Assembly (NCBI RefSeq): GCF_036324505.1
Contig: NC_086354.1
Location: forward strand, 3,268,756 to 3,332,755
Source of the DNA: Eleginops maclovinus
Lineage: Eukaryota; Chordata; Actinopteri; Perciformes; Eleginopidae
Direction of reading: 5' to 3'
Length of the DNA: 64,000 bases
The first letter of the stretch is position 1; the number at the start of each line of letters is the position of its first letter. This document shows positions 1-50,505 of this stretch, piece after piece. Under the pieces are notes generated by a model. That model ran no database searches. It was given only the letters and a program-made list of their open reading frames with translations, and had not been told where the DNA came from. A program made the position numbers and the translations under genes.

Positions 1-350
1 CATGTTTGATGGTGATATGCACAGTAATAGATGTGTAAGCCTAGTTATTTATATTGTTATCGGTTCAAATCATTTCATAAAATCATAGTAATTATTCATG
101 TTGATCAATACATCCTTGGTAATGGCGTCATTTATTTTTTCAGTTCTGTTTCTTCATTCAGTCAGCATAGAAACATGGTCGTACCTGCAGGTTGCTGCAG
201 GACAGTGAGGTGAACATGCTGCTGTTGATGTTGGTGAACCACCCCACAGGAACCAGCACTGCTGGAAGCACAAAGAAACATAAAACACTTCCTGATGTGT
301 TGCACACTCACACCACAGTGCTATTGATACTCCTCAGTGAAAGTCAATTG
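1..350 (+). repeat. dispersed repeat fragment at window start
   Basis: Bases 8-110 (GGTGATATGCACAGTAATAG, ATGTTGATCAATAC) resemble 35218-35345 in the adamtsl2 intron. No coding signal. Confidence 0.5.
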
Positions 351-859
351 AATCAATAGCTATACTTTAGTTCAGCTGTTTGACACAGCATGTTATTCTA
401 AAGGACAAAGCAACATATTTGAGGTCTGAAGGGGTTTGTTCCTCCTCTCATGTTTACCATTGCTCCCCCTGCTGCGGGCCTGTAGCAGGAATCCCTCGAA
501 GTATGTGGAGCTGTTCTTCACCTCCACCGTCACTGAGGGGGAAACGCGGAGAAGGGAAAAGGGGAAGGCAGTCAGGTTAGCAAGAGTGAACTGCTGAGAG
601 GCTAGCTTAGGTAAGGGAGAGGAGGGTGGAGGAGAAAAGACCTGTACAAATTATTGAAAATTCAAATGAAGTGAAAACAAATGTCCCAAAATATTAATTA
701 GGAATGTGTTCACTGAGAATAGGGGGACTGAGGACAAATGAAGTTCCTCTTAACATGACCTTTGACCTGTAAACTGTTACACAGTAAACAGAGGAAGAGT
801 GTGTGGGGGGGGGCAGTAAAGAAATGATCACCAAGAATCCTGTAGTGTGTTCTATAGGT

Positions 860-1118
860 CTTTGCGCATGTAAATGGTCTGCAGAGGATGAAATCCCTGT
901 GTTCCCTCCAGAGGGACAGAACAACAGAGCCGGCCAGCTAACCAATCAGAGCAGACTGGGCTCTGGTTTCAGACAGAGGGAGAAAAGAGGTGCTGCAGCA
1001 CAGGCAGTATGAGAGAAATAAAGAGCTTTCTGAACATTAAAGCATGGAGACGTGTCCCAGGAGAGACACAAAATACTGATATGAACCTGAACATGAGCCT
1101 GATAGAGGACCTGTCACA
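860..1118 (+). mobile_element. dispersed teleost repeat, copy 1
   Basis: Contains the block CCAATCAGAGCAGACT, then GGTGCTGCAGCACAGGCAGT and AAAGCATGGAGAC, shared with copies at 14472-14896, 24012-24979 and 26278-27890. Non-coding. Full copies end in GGGCCTCTTTAAA-like sequence. Confidence 0.75.
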
Positions 1119-1620
1119 GCTACGTCACGTGGTGCTGGAGGCTTCTCTAACGGCATGACCTGCTCACAACTCCGCTATCAGCATCACCGTGGAGATTGCA
1201 CTTTAACCCACGTGTCAGCAGACCCATAATACATGGTTTCTATTAAAACATTTTTCTCATACAGTGTTAAACGCTTAGAGATCAGAAACTATAATGTAGT
1301 GCAATAATAAACTTCCAAAGAAACTCATAGAAAAAGATTCTAATTTCATTGTTTTTTATCAGTAAAATAACTATTCAACTTAAATGTAGTTTAAACTTAA
1401 TTGACCATTTATTTATAATGCTTTTAAACTCACTTTATTTCAGTAAAAATGTGCTTATTTATTTAAAAAAATAAGTTTTATATAGATAACATAAAGTATA
1501 GTATAATTACATTTAAGAATGTACTAAAGGGGGCACTGTCTTGGGGGGGGGGGGGGGGGGGGGTTGTTGTGCATATAGAAAACATTGCTCTTCTTGATCA
1601 TGATGAGTTAGCTCGATTAT
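1119..1620. other. AT-rich non-coding sequence with a poly-G run
   Basis: No gene supported. An uninterrupted G run of about 20 nt lies at 1543-1563. Confidence 0.6.
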
Positions 1621-1827
1621 TATTTATCCACAGGGCCAAAGGGCCAAAGGGCCCCTGGCAGCATCACTCTGACTGTAGGAGAAAAGCAGAGAGCCAGGAG
1701 GAGATGGTGCAGAATATTCCTAAATGTTAAACATAATACACATGATGTAATATAATATATACAGTATCATATGAAATGGTAAAGTCCCCCCCTCCTCCTC
1801 CCTGCAGGGTGTACTCGGGCGTAGTAC

Positions 1828-2026
1828 CTATGAGGAGACCTCCAGGTTTGTAGGCGGCACTGTCCACAGACACAGTGTAGGGGGGGCTGCTGGTGGCGGG
1901 GGTGAAGGGGGGGTGTTCAGGCAGCATGTTGCCACAGGCTGGCAGCACTGAGCCATCAGGGTAACACACACACTGCTGAACACACGCCACACACACCGCT
2001 GTTAAGAACCACAGCATGGCTCCCAC
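1828..2026 (-). CDS. first coding exon of a secreted or membrane Reeler-domain (FRRS1-like) protein, partial gene
   Basis: From ATG at 2015-2017 the reading is MLWFLTAVCVACVQQCVC, a signal peptide. It continues YPDGSVLPACGNMLPEH and YTVSVDSAAYKPGGLLI. The pattern YPxGxxxxxCGxMxPxH...SPPYxVxV...YKPG is the start of a Reeler (reelin-N) domain, as in ferric-chelate reductase 1-like proteins and related secreted proteins. The exon is bounded by acceptor TTCCAG|GTGGGA (2026) and donor ATAG|GTACTA. A possible next exon starts at 1672 (acceptor CCTACAG; VRVMLPG) but runs into a stop and its donor is weak. The gene continues left of the window. Which family member it is cannot be decided here. Confidence 0.72.
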
Positions 2027-2359
2027 CTGGAACACACACAGACATCTCATCTAGACTCCATCACTGCCACAGAATCCAAACACTCCTCAAGGAACAACTT
2101 CAAAAATCCATATCAAACTATATTCACAGAGGTCCTTCTCTTTCCTTCAACACTCACAAATCGCTGATGGTCATTGTATTAAATTTACACAGTTGATGGT
2201 TTTTGTTTTAAAACACATAAGGCTTGTACTAGTTTATATTTGGGTGATGGTTTGTATTATTATAAGATCTTATTGTGTGACCGCAATGGGTTGGTTTGTT
2301 TGTGTCACAGGGATATTGGCGGCACTCATAGGAAGTATAATCTCCTGTTTACCTGCGTG

Positions 2360-2361
<2 letters not shown>

Positions 2362-2442
<81 letters not shown>
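2362..2442. repeat. (GT)n microsatellite, left part
   Basis: About 80 bp of GT. It continues as (GT)n at 3801-3822 after the inserted hAT element. Confidence 0.95.
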
Positions 2443-2446
<4 letters not shown>

Positions 2447-3802
2447 GGCGGGCCGTGCATTTCACACCTAGGCCTTCAGTGATGTCCTACACAGTCCTAC
2501 CTGAATTATTCCACCTCTTAATACCATCATTATGACGCCATGGCTCTAGAAACTATACATTTAGACAGAAACGCAGTATAACCGGGCGTTGCATCACATT
2601 AACATAGTCAAGTACAACAGAGTTATATGAATATTTCTGAAGCATTTATAATCAATACATCAGCATTTACAGTTAACTTAATTAATCAGATTATCTGACA
2701 AACCGCTCCTTGACACCTGTGTCTGTCACATAACGCAGAACAAGTGCCAGCTGTGCTACATTACCCACATCTGACGTCTCGTCCACCATAACAGCGACAA
2801 AGGGTGCTTTTTTAATCTTCATTTTGATCTCTTCTCCCATCACTTCAGCAATAGCATAAATCAGGTCGTTTTGTATTTTGCCTGACGTCCCAGTAAACAT
2901 GTTGTTTGTGTACAGGTGGTAATGCAAATCTGTGTTGTTCTCAGCAAGAAAAGAAAGAAGCTCCACGTAGTTTCCTCTGTTTCTGGACTCGGCGCTTTCA
3001 TCGTGTCCCATAAATGAAAGTTCCTGTTTACCGATCAGTTGCAAATACCAGGCATTCCCGGCAGTACAATTTGCAGTGCCTCTCGGAGGCTGTGAGCCAG
3101 GGGTACCGCTCGTAGTTTCCCTGCTGTGCTAGGCTCGCTAGCGTTGGAGTTGGTCGTTCCCTTTTCAAGATGTGTAGCTTTACTAGAAAAGTTCGTTTTG
3201 AAAATGGCGTTGTAATTATATCTTCGACCAAATTGATCTCTTCTCCTCCTTCAGCCATTGTGGGTTGAAAAAAATAGCTTGTAGAAATCTACACAAATTA
3301 GCTCGCTCAAGTTCTAGTTCTGTTTGCTAGCTTTGCCCATAGACTGTATGGCTCTGCCTACTGCCTAGCTCTGCCTCTCAATAGTGCATATCCAATCAGA
3401 AGATGTGCACGTGCTAACGTTAGCGTACGCCTGCTAGCTGGCCCGTTGTCGCCACCTCGAAATCTGATTGGTTAACGCCACAATTTTGTTTGCGTTCACT
3501 TTAAGCTACAGCCGCCCGCACTGTTGATTCTGAAGGCCTAAGGGCAGATTTCTTTGACCCTAGCAACACATTATGGCTGAAATATGATTGGATAAAAGCT
3601 CTAACATAAAGGCCAGCCCCCCAAATCTCGTTCTGAGGCTGGAAGCAGCGCAGCCAAGACGAACGCTATAAAATGAAGAGAATAGACTATGGGGAATAAT
3701 TTAATACGTATTTGTGGAAAAAATATATCAAAATTTAATTTATATTCTGATGATGTTTAGGCCAGCAGAGAAGGCCTTGCTGGCCCTGACGGCCCACCAC
3801 TG
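2443..3802 (-). mobile_element. internally deleted hAT transposon inside a (GT)n microsatellite
   Basis: The ends CAGTGGCGGGCCGT (2443) and ACGGCCCACCACTG (3802) are 14-bp terminal inverted repeats with one mismatch. (GT)n lies on both sides, compatible with an 8-bp target duplication. On the minus strand two frames remain: 3258-3028 (MAEGGEEINLV..., with a TTF-type zinc-finger segment YPWL...CKLYCRECLVF) and 3044-2691, a transposase middle part with VMVDETSDV. They are joined across a deletion, so the element is non-autonomous. Confidence 0.82.
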
Positions 3803-3822
3803 TGTGTGTGTGTGTGTGTGTG

Positions 3823-4088
3823 CAGGGGCGCAGGTGAGATTTTTGAAATGGGGGGGACGAAACTGAGAGAAATGATTGTCCCGATATTTAGCTACTATGT
3901 GTTTTACAATCATAAGTAACATTAAGCATAAGCTCAAATATTAACTGTTTCAAGATCAAATATAATACCATGTAAGTATGCATGATATATGTATAATATG
4001 ATTTAATTACAACGATCATGTGAACAAATGATTTTTAAAAATTGAATATATTTTTAATATAAATGGGGGGGACAGATCAGTGTCCCTG
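3823..4088. mobile_element. short hAT-like MITE
   Basis: Ends CAGGGGCGCAGG and, reversed, CAGGGACACTG, flanked by (GT)n on both sides. The interior is AT-rich with poly-G stretches at both ends. Non-coding. Confidence 0.55.
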
Positions 4089-4874
4089 TGTGTGTGCAAG
4101 AGAGGGTGACAGGGTCGTTGAATTTAACTTTGCGATTGCTTTGGTTATTATTATAATGTTTTGGTCTACGTTGTACAACCATCTAATTGGTCATTAAATG
4201 ACATTATTTTTCACCGTATTTTTGATCTCAGCAATTCATATTTTGACAATTGCGACCTAAGCCTCTCAGCGACTTAATTTATTTCCGGAAGTCGCTATAG
4301 TCCTGTTTTATCGTGCTTCCATTGAGTCTGTCTGTCTCTTCAGTGTCAGGGTCTGGTAACTACAGAGCAGACACTCTCAGGCAGAGGAGAGAGGGCTCTG
4401 AGTCACAGCTAAACCTGGAGTCCCGCTGGTCCCGTTAGAGAGCTGCGGTTACCTGCCTCTATGTTGATGATGATATCACCTCTTCTGAAAGACTTGCCTG
4501 TTCAGGACGATTAATGAAGAAAGCAAAAGAACAATAGCTAAGGCAGGACGATGTGTGTAAGCTAAAACCCACACCACCCCGACATACAACAGGTGCGTTA
4601 CATACCGTGAGCCACTCCCAGGTGAACATTACCGAAAATCTCAGATAAGAAATGAGAGCAGTGTTAACAAATAATGCAGAGAATAGAAATATAAACCCAA
4701 GCTAAAGAAGCGTTTTGGCTCCTACACAGATTATGACTGATTTGAGTGTTTGAAGACTTAAAGACACTTTATAAATAAAGTCCATTTAACATTTATTTGG
4801 ACATCACCGTGCTACTTTGCCTTTCATTAACAGTGCGCTGACTCGTGTTCTGCAGCAGACTCTGGTACACACAC
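4089..4874. other. intergenic or intron sequence without recognised gene
   Basis: No exon-like frame or strong repeat identity was seen. It lies between two MITEs, probably in the first intron of the left-edge Reeler-domain gene. Confidence 0.4.
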
Positions 4875-5192
4875 CAGTGCCGCCGCTCCCATAACGCGCA
4901 TTACGCGCTGTGCGTAGGGCACCAAGTGTCGAGGGGGCACCACCAAAAATAGCCTAATGAAAAATCGTCATAATAATTATAAGGCCGAAATTATTTCAGT
5001 AGACTACAGAAATATGAGGCACTTTTTAGGCATACTACTCAAAGGTACCGATGGTGCCCCCCTCTCCCCTCCCCCCCTCCCCTCCCCACTCACTCATCAC
5101 AACTCATAATGTTTTTTTATTGGGGGGGGGGGGGGGGAGGGCATCATGAAGGAATTATGCTTAGGGCACCAAAATGGCTAGCAGCGGCACTG
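4875..5192. mobile_element. short hAT MITE, deletion derivative of the element at 45441
   Basis: Terminal repeats CAGTGCCGCCGCTC and GCAGCGGCACTG with an 8-bp duplication acacacac on both sides. The first roughly 220 bp and the last roughly 90 bp match the 1739-bp element at 45441-47179 almost base for base, and the middle is missing. Confidence 0.85.
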
Positions 5193-5740
5193 ACACACAC
5201 TATGCTGACATGCAGTGTTGGTTTGGTCATTTAGAGTGTTTAAAGTAATACAGAATATTGTTGGTGTGTAAGTGGTTTCAAATAATATTTAAACATCAAA
5301 TAGCTCTAAACACCCTCTAAAGAGCCCTTTTCCTCTTGTCCCTATACTTCTTGGTGACCAACTTGCATTTCTAATACAACATTTAAATAGGATTTGTACT
5401 TGTACTTTTTTTTGCTATTTTTGTGTTAATACATGACTTTTGTAATTGTAATAGCAGTTTGTTAAATCATCAATTTTAAAGTTTTTAAAATGTCTGATAG
5501 CAATTGTCATACAGGTTCAGGGTTAACCTGTAGTTGGATAAAACCTGAGATAAACGTATAGGAGTCATAGTTCATAACATTCTTGCTTTTAATTCCTGTG
5601 ATGTGTAAATATTAGCAAAATGTCATTGTCAAACCTATAATGGGTTCACTTCACGTGAACTTGGACAGTTTATATTAAAATTAATAAAAGTGTTGACACA
5701 CGTATGCTGCTAACACGCTGTTAGCATCCTCTGAATATAC
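5193..5740. other. AT-rich non-coding sequence
   Basis: No supported gene or repeat identity. Ends near a candidate 5'UTR exon. Confidence 0.4.
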
Positions 5741-5835
5741 ATTGTACTCAGGAAATATAAATCAAACTTTCTCTAACATCTCATATCATAGTGGTACGAT
5801 TTATCCCTGCAAACGTCTCAACATCTGTACTCACC

Positions 5836-5995
5836 TGGTCTCTGGAGCTGGAAGTCTTACCCTGCAGACACGCACACAGCTGCACACACCTCCAGTAGAG
5901 TTTTGTGATGCCGGTCACAGTGCGATGCTGGAGCTCAGATCCCTGAGAGTCTGTGGAGCTCTTCGGAGGAGGACCTGTCGAGCAGGTTTGTAATC
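5836..5995 (-). promoter_or_regulatory. candidate 5'UTR exon / promoter of the Reeler-domain gene
   Basis: On the minus strand a strong donor CCAG|GTGAGT sits at 5835/5836 after CpG-containing sequence (5925-6030). It is positioned to splice to the acceptor at 2026, whose exon holds the start codon. No ATG-initiated frame is needed. This is inference from splice signals and layout. Confidence 0.35.
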
Positions 5996-6091
5996 GTTTC
6001 TCACCTCAGAGACTTCCCGCGGGATCTCTTGTAACCGTGACAAAATTCACAGGGCACGGTAAACATCACCGGGGTAAATTATGAATCTCAC

Positions 6092-6235
<144 letters not shown>

Positions 6236-6257
6236 GATTACCGATCATGTTCCACAT

Positions 6258-6354
6258 CAATGCTCTTCTGTTACAGACTCGTCAAATAACATCTTACATA
6301 TCTTCCTTTTATCGGTAAGATGTTATGTTATGAGTCTGTAACAGAAGAGCATTG
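6258..6354. repeat. 40-bp-arm inverted repeat (hairpin)
   Basis: Arms 6258-6297 and 6315-6354 are nearly complementary: CAATGCTCTTCTGTTACAGA against TCTGTAACAGAAGAGCATTG, continuing to CATCTTAC against GTAAGATG. The loop is about 17 nt. It directly follows a long (CA)n tract. Confidence 0.85.
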
Positions 6355-6618
6355 AGAGCATTGGTTTTAGCATCAAAAATTGGCTCATGACTTAGTTAAA
6401 ATGTGATTTAGTTACTTATTTTTTGTTGCCCAGGTTACAGCTCAGTCTTTGTGGCCCCTACGGTGGCCGACCCATGCAGGCATTACAGTGGCCCTAACAT
6501 CTTCAAAAGTAACAAAACTGAGATGTACCAAAACACAATTAAAGAAACATCTTCACCAACTTCACAACTCAGCCTTTACTGAAAGCTGCATAAATTAAAC
6601 GCTGTAGATACAAAACGG

Positions 6619-6810
6619 TATATATATATATATATATATATACTGTATATCAATATATCAATATATATATATATTGATATATTGATATATTGATATATTG
6701 ATATACAGTATATGTATATATATATATATACATATACTGTATATATATATATATATATATACAGTATATGTATATATATATATATTGATATATTGATATA
6801 CAGTAGCCTA
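6619..6810. repeat. AT-rich palindromic satellite patch
   Basis: Alternating TATATA, ATATTGATAT and ATATACAGTATAT units form several self-complementary blocks. Confidence 0.9.
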
Positions 6811-6813
6811 TAT

Positions 6814-8198
6814 CAGTATATTTGAAATGACTAGGTTAGCTATGTTAGCTAGCTAGCTTACAGCAGATCTGCACTAATAATGGAATCATGCGATGGCAAT
6901 AAAAGCTACATTGAGGTAAGTTTCCAACAACAGTGAAAGTTGGTCAACTTTGTAATTCCCAAACATCAATAAGCGCTCTGCTCCCAGCTGTCTGCTCCCC
7001 ATCTCCGTTGTTTTGAGCTTCTTGGAAGATTTTGTTTAAGCTGCGCATGTTTCGTCAAATTGGTAGAAATGTTACTTTATCTGCATGTGTTTGGTAGATT
7101 TGTGTTTCTAAATCCACATTGTTTCTGAAGCTGCATGGCGTTTCTCCTAATGTTAATGTTGGGCCGTGCTAGGGCATTTGCACGGGTTGATTTACTGTTT
7201 TTGCATGATTTATGCAGCCAGACTTAGTTTTAATTGTATTTCTTAATATTAGCTTTTGTTTGACTGACAGAATTTGTTTCACTAACTTAATTTAAATAAT
7301 ATGATAAAAAAACAAACACGCCTGTTAACTTCGGCCCTGGTTACAGCAGTCTTTGCTATCACAATTTGTATTCTTATAGATTTTTCTTTTGAACGGGGGT
7401 CCAGATCAGTGTTATAAGGGCACTGGCCCCTGTTGGCCTCCCCCCTAGAACCGCCTATGGCCCTCCATATTCTTTAAATGACTGCCTGAAGATTTCTTTG
7501 CTATGTTTTTTACATCACCAAGAAGAGCAGCAAGCAGGAGTCCACACAGAACACAGCTCAAGGTTTATTCTTTATGTGATACAGTGAGCCTCATGAGCGG
7601 CTCTGAGACAACATCAAGCACAGAGATCAGATCACAAAGCGCTCTGCAGCTCTCTGTTTCTTCTTCTACTCGTCTCCAGTGACGTGCTTTCATTTCATTC
7701 TGGAGAGGTCTACAGGAGGAGAGCAGGTGTTGCTGCACCGGCTGCTTTTCACAGCAACTTTCATTTTTTGCACTGCAAACTGTATCACTTTTCCCACATC
7801 CAAGAGTATTCCTACGGTGGCCGACAGATGCAAATGTGCTACAACGGCCCAAACCACTTCCATTAAAAGAAACGCGCTACAGTTCAAACAAACATGCAAA
7901 ACCCCTACAATTGTGCCAAAAAATTGTTGGAACAAAGCCAATTTTTAAAAGAAGTTCAAAACACAACGGAAAAAAGGGGATACTAAAAAGTGATGCACAC
8001 ACCTCTGACTGGAGTGCTTGGTGATGTTCAGAGATTATAACGTTTACCAACTGTCACTGTTGTTGACTAACTAAAATGAAAGTTTTATTGGCTTATTTTA
8101 ACAATGTGGTCACATGAGTCCTTCTGATATTATTGCAGATCTGCTGTAAGCTAGCTAGCAAAAATAACTAACTTACTCATTTCAAATACACTGGCAAA
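6814..8198. repeat. 1.4-kb interval bounded by long inverted repeats
   Basis: Left arm about 6814-6873 (GCTAGCTAGCTTACAGCAGA) and right arm about 8135-8198 are inverted copies of about 55-60 bp. Internal blocks near 6440-6600 and 7790-7900 (both contain ACGGTGGCCGA), and near 7110-7190 and 8250-8345, are also related. This suggests a rearranged dispersed element, family not recognised. Confidence 0.55.
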
Positions 8199-8987
8199 AC
8201 ACTCTGATAACAGACAGTTGGCCAACTTTATTATTCCTGAACGTCAACTTGTGCACAGTTGCATTGTTTCTAATGTTGCACCACGTTTCTCATAAGTCAA
8301 GTGTTTTGGGATGTTGTAGCGTGTTTGCACCTGCTGCACCGTAGAGCTCTGCTGCGTATGTGGAAAGAATAGTGTGAAGATTTAGGCACTGACACATGGA
8401 TCAGCTGGTACAAAAAAATAACATCTAAAAGGAGCTACAGTAAAGTTAGAGTAACACCGGGGCATTAGGCTGTGCTGTTTCTCACAAAACAAGGTGTGTC
8501 CCGGTCCAGTCTGTGCCTCATGGCTCTCGGGGGGACAGAGCACCTGAAGGAGTGGCTACATTTACTACACAGCACCCCGTTGAAGTGGGATGGGGGCTAC
8601 TTGCGGTGATGGAGAAAGTGTGGAGATGTTTTTAGTCCGTAAGATGTAGAGAGTGACAGCGAGACGAACAGGGGTGAAGAAGAAATGGAAGGATGTGGTT
8701 TGCTCTTTCTGTTTCAGATTAAAGTCAATGAGTGTATCAGTTTCCACATTCTCTGGACAGGAGGAACAGATTTAGTATCACACTGCCTCTGTCAGGCTGA
8801 GCAGGAACCTTTTTCAGTTACTGCACGTGTTCTGTAGTAGTGATGATACAGAAGCAGGAAACAGGATGAAGAGTAACAGGTGTGACATTGACAGGAGATA
8901 CACGGGTAAATGCGTGTGGGAGGGCCTTTCCTTGCTAGCAGCAGGCTTTTGTGTAGCACCAGTGTGAGTGTAATGGGATATCTGGCC
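7562..8987 (-). other. adamtsl2: probable adamtsl2 3'UTR with poly(A) signal
   Basis: On the minus strand an AATAAA lies at 7562-7567, about 1.4 kb after the stop codon, in GC-balanced sequence. The interval also contains dispersed-repeat arms (8138-8198 and others), so the true transcript end could be elsewhere. Confidence 0.4.
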
Positions 8988-47637
<38,650 letters not shown>

Positions 47638-47639
47638 GG

Positions 47640-47800
47640 TTCATTCATGTCATGAAGCGACTACACTTCCCCTCCCCTTACCTCCTCTCCCCTCCTCACT
47701 CCTCTCCTTCTCCGCTCCTTCCTCCTCCCCCTTTGATGTAGCCACGCCCTCGGGTCGCGCTCGCGCGCGTCTTTGATACGCACGCGCCACACAACACCCC
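47640..47800 (-). promoter_or_regulatory. adamtsl2: putative adamtsl2 promoter region
   Basis: Directly upstream of the exon 1 ATG lies a plus-strand pyrimidine tract (47664-47733) and then a CpG-dense block (47740-47785, with repeated GCGCGC/CGCG). No TATA box is obvious. Position and CpG content suggest a promoter; the transcription start cannot be fixed from sequence. Confidence 0.45.
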
Positions 47801-47819
47801 TACTTCGGCTTCACTATGA

Positions 47820-49379
47820 CATCCATATGGTGTGTGGACGGTTTGGGAGCTGTATTATGAGTTTGTGTTCTCAATTTATTACGTTTTTCAAGTTTTGTTA
47901 CAGATTAAGGACTAATATGACATGATATGCTGTATGCCAACATTGTTCAGCACAAATGAATTCACTCTTAAAGAAGAATCGGAGGATGAAACCCTCTTTA
48001 TTGGTCACACATGCACACAGCAGGGAAATGTGCCCTCTGCATTTAATCCATCCTATCACTAGAGCAGTGGGCTATACATAAAGAGATATACAAAAATGTA
48101 ATGTGACGTTTAGACTATTGCAAAGCTTTAATATGTGAGCTTAATTATACACAGTGGCATGTTTTCCAAAGCGTTGATTGATTATTTTATTTATTATAAA
48201 ATCCACCATAATATTTAGTGACTACTGACTATGTTTGAGGATGAACGTCAACTGAAGATCTGTCTGACAGCACACTGTCTACACAGTTAAATCAGTTTTA
48301 AAAATCGATATGTTCTAAAGATGTAGCCTATTTGCAATAATTTTCTTATAATTTAATTCTTGTTAGCTTTCCTCCTACTTAACGAGAGCCCAATTTTATC
48401 AACTTGTTACCTTATAATGCAAAAAAGGAATACAATGTTTACATTTTGTTAATGGTGGGCTGGCCAATCAAAGTACATTGGCTTTTTCTACAATTCTACA
48501 TGTTAATCTGTATATTAATATTGTATATTCATACATTTAATTTGTACATAATATACTGTTCTGTTTTGTTAAGTTGTTCATTTTGTACTGTTTATACATA
48601 TTTTTTTAACGTTTATTTTTAATAAAATTGTATTTCACGTGCAATGCTTATCTACATGCTGTTTGAAAAAAATAATTTCCCAAACTTGGTTTAATAAAAT
48701 TATCCTATCTTATGATCTTACAACTTCTTTGTATCTGTTTTTTAATAACTAATTCATTCAATGTATTTGTCATTATCATTTGAACAGCTTTGCAGAACTC
48801 ATGCATTTAAAATGAAAATGGTTGAGTTTATTTATCCTTCCAAAAAGCTTACAAACAATCAATATTATACATAGTTTGACTAACAAATCACAAATGAATA
48901 CTTATTAAGTAACCAACTTGCAGCAGCCATCATATTTAATATGCTCCAACAGAGTGTTAAAATATTCCAATGGTAACAAGATGACAAGCGTGAGTACTGA
49001 ATAAATAAATAAATGAAGTCTCTGATATGCAAATCTGAAGGGGTGGTATGAAAGAGAAGAGAGGCAAAAGTGACTCAAAAGAAAGCTTCCATTTTTCCTA
49101 TCCCTTAATTATGAACAAATAATTTCATTTAAAATAAAACAGCTTTATATTTGAGCCAAAAGATCAGGATATGTCGGCTGGGATTTTTTTCTTTTTGCCA
49201 GTGTATTTAAGGGTTGTCATGGTTGAATTATTTCAGACATTGATTTATTATTGGGTGGCTCTGATACAGTGCGCGCATGTATGGTGTGTTTTCCCAAAAT
49301 ACGGTTATTTTAAATGAAAGGATGAAATAGCCTGCCTGTTTTCTTCAACACCCACCCACAATTTGATTAGGGACCCTGG
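47820..49379. other. intergenic region between adamtsl2 and rnf2
   Basis: AT-rich, with fragments of dispersed repeats (for example 47990-48060, and the CCCAAACTTGGTTTAATAAA tail at 48677). No gene. It separates the two divergent promoters. Confidence 0.5.
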
Positions 49380-49490
49380 GGCGCGTTGGCAAAGCGCCTC
49401 AATTTCCCAGACTACATTTCTTCTTCTACAGCCGCCATATTGCTGCCTAAACGCGCAGGCTGGATCGGCTCGTATCCACAACTGAAAATT
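49380..49490 (+). promoter_or_regulatory. rnf2: rnf2 promoter / noncoding first exon
   Basis: A GCCGCCATATTG block at 49431-49442 is a reverse-complement YY1-type site (ATGGCGGC). Such sites are common at the start of TATA-less housekeeping genes. It lies just ahead of a strong donor, AAAATT|GTAAGT, at 49490/49491. A TTTCCCAG-ACTACA pair (49423-49436 region) resembles half-sites of the ZNF143/Staf type. Together these suggest a noncoding exon 1 spliced to the exon holding the ATG at 52089. The exact start is unknown. Confidence 0.55.
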
Positions 49491-50505
49491 GTAAGTATAG
49501 AAACAATCATATGTTATACAATGTGGGATTATATCGTTTGTCTGTCTGAATGTATGTGTCAGAGACCGTTTGAATACGAGTTTGCAGATGTTTAAAATAT
49601 GGAGAAACGTTTAAATAAGCGTATAGTGCAAGCGAGAGGCTGGTGCGGCGGCTCTTTCTCTGTTGTTGTTTTTCCCTCGGTGTCACAGCTACAAATTACA
49701 TTCACAACCCCCTCGCCATATTTTAAACATTTAGTATCATAAGCTGTAATGTTACTCAAAGCGATAGTTGAACACACAAGCTGCATTTGTTTTCTCTCGG
49801 ATACGTACAGGCTGTACCAGAATGCGCTTCTAATGTTAGCATTACGGAGAACAGCTAGCTTCTCTGTTAGCCACTTAGCATTAGCCGAACCCCACAAATT
49901 GTACGTGGAATCTGTGCGCGGGGTCTGTTTTTTGATCTGTAAATGATTCGGTAGTACTAAAAACATAAACTGAATCAAATGTCAATGTATAACTAAATGC
50001 TGCTTGTCTTGTGCAAGCTATCAAAGTTAGCTATTACCACTAACATACGCAGTACATGTTGTTGGAGTCAGTTTAATAGCACATTGGGTTTTGTTTATTG
50101 ACATCAGTCACTGGTTTCTGTAAGGTTACCATGACGGCACAAGGTTCATGTCCCCGTGGTAATGTTTTGTTTAATTTGATATTGTATGGACCAGACCATA
50201 TTGTCTGTAGGATGACCACATCTATAGCAAACTAAGAGTAGATACCACGTTTACAATCTATGTTTCTAGGCCTACCTATTTGTCTTTTCTAACGCTAAGT
50301 AGGACTATTACTCATGGACCACCAAGCTTAACACTATTGTGGGATACCCCTGGTTGACTAGAATAGAATTCCAGCTATGCAACACACAAAGGTCTCAGGT
50401 TGCATGGACAGAGGCAAAAGCAATTCTTTAAATTGTCAATGGAACTAAATATGTAAGTACGGATGTTTGGGTTATTCATGACATATGTTAGTCCTGTTGT
50501 CCTAA

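Noticed and set aside
1600..1672. Second exon of the Reeler-domain gene (VRVMLPG...)
   Set aside because: Acceptor and phase fit, but a stop follows within 20 codons and the only donor is poor, so it is mentioned as possible and not listed as a feature.
49592..49978. 128-codon minus-strand frame near the rnf2 first exon
   Set aside because: No recognisable domain, and it overlaps rnf2 intron 1 next to the promoter. Probably chance.
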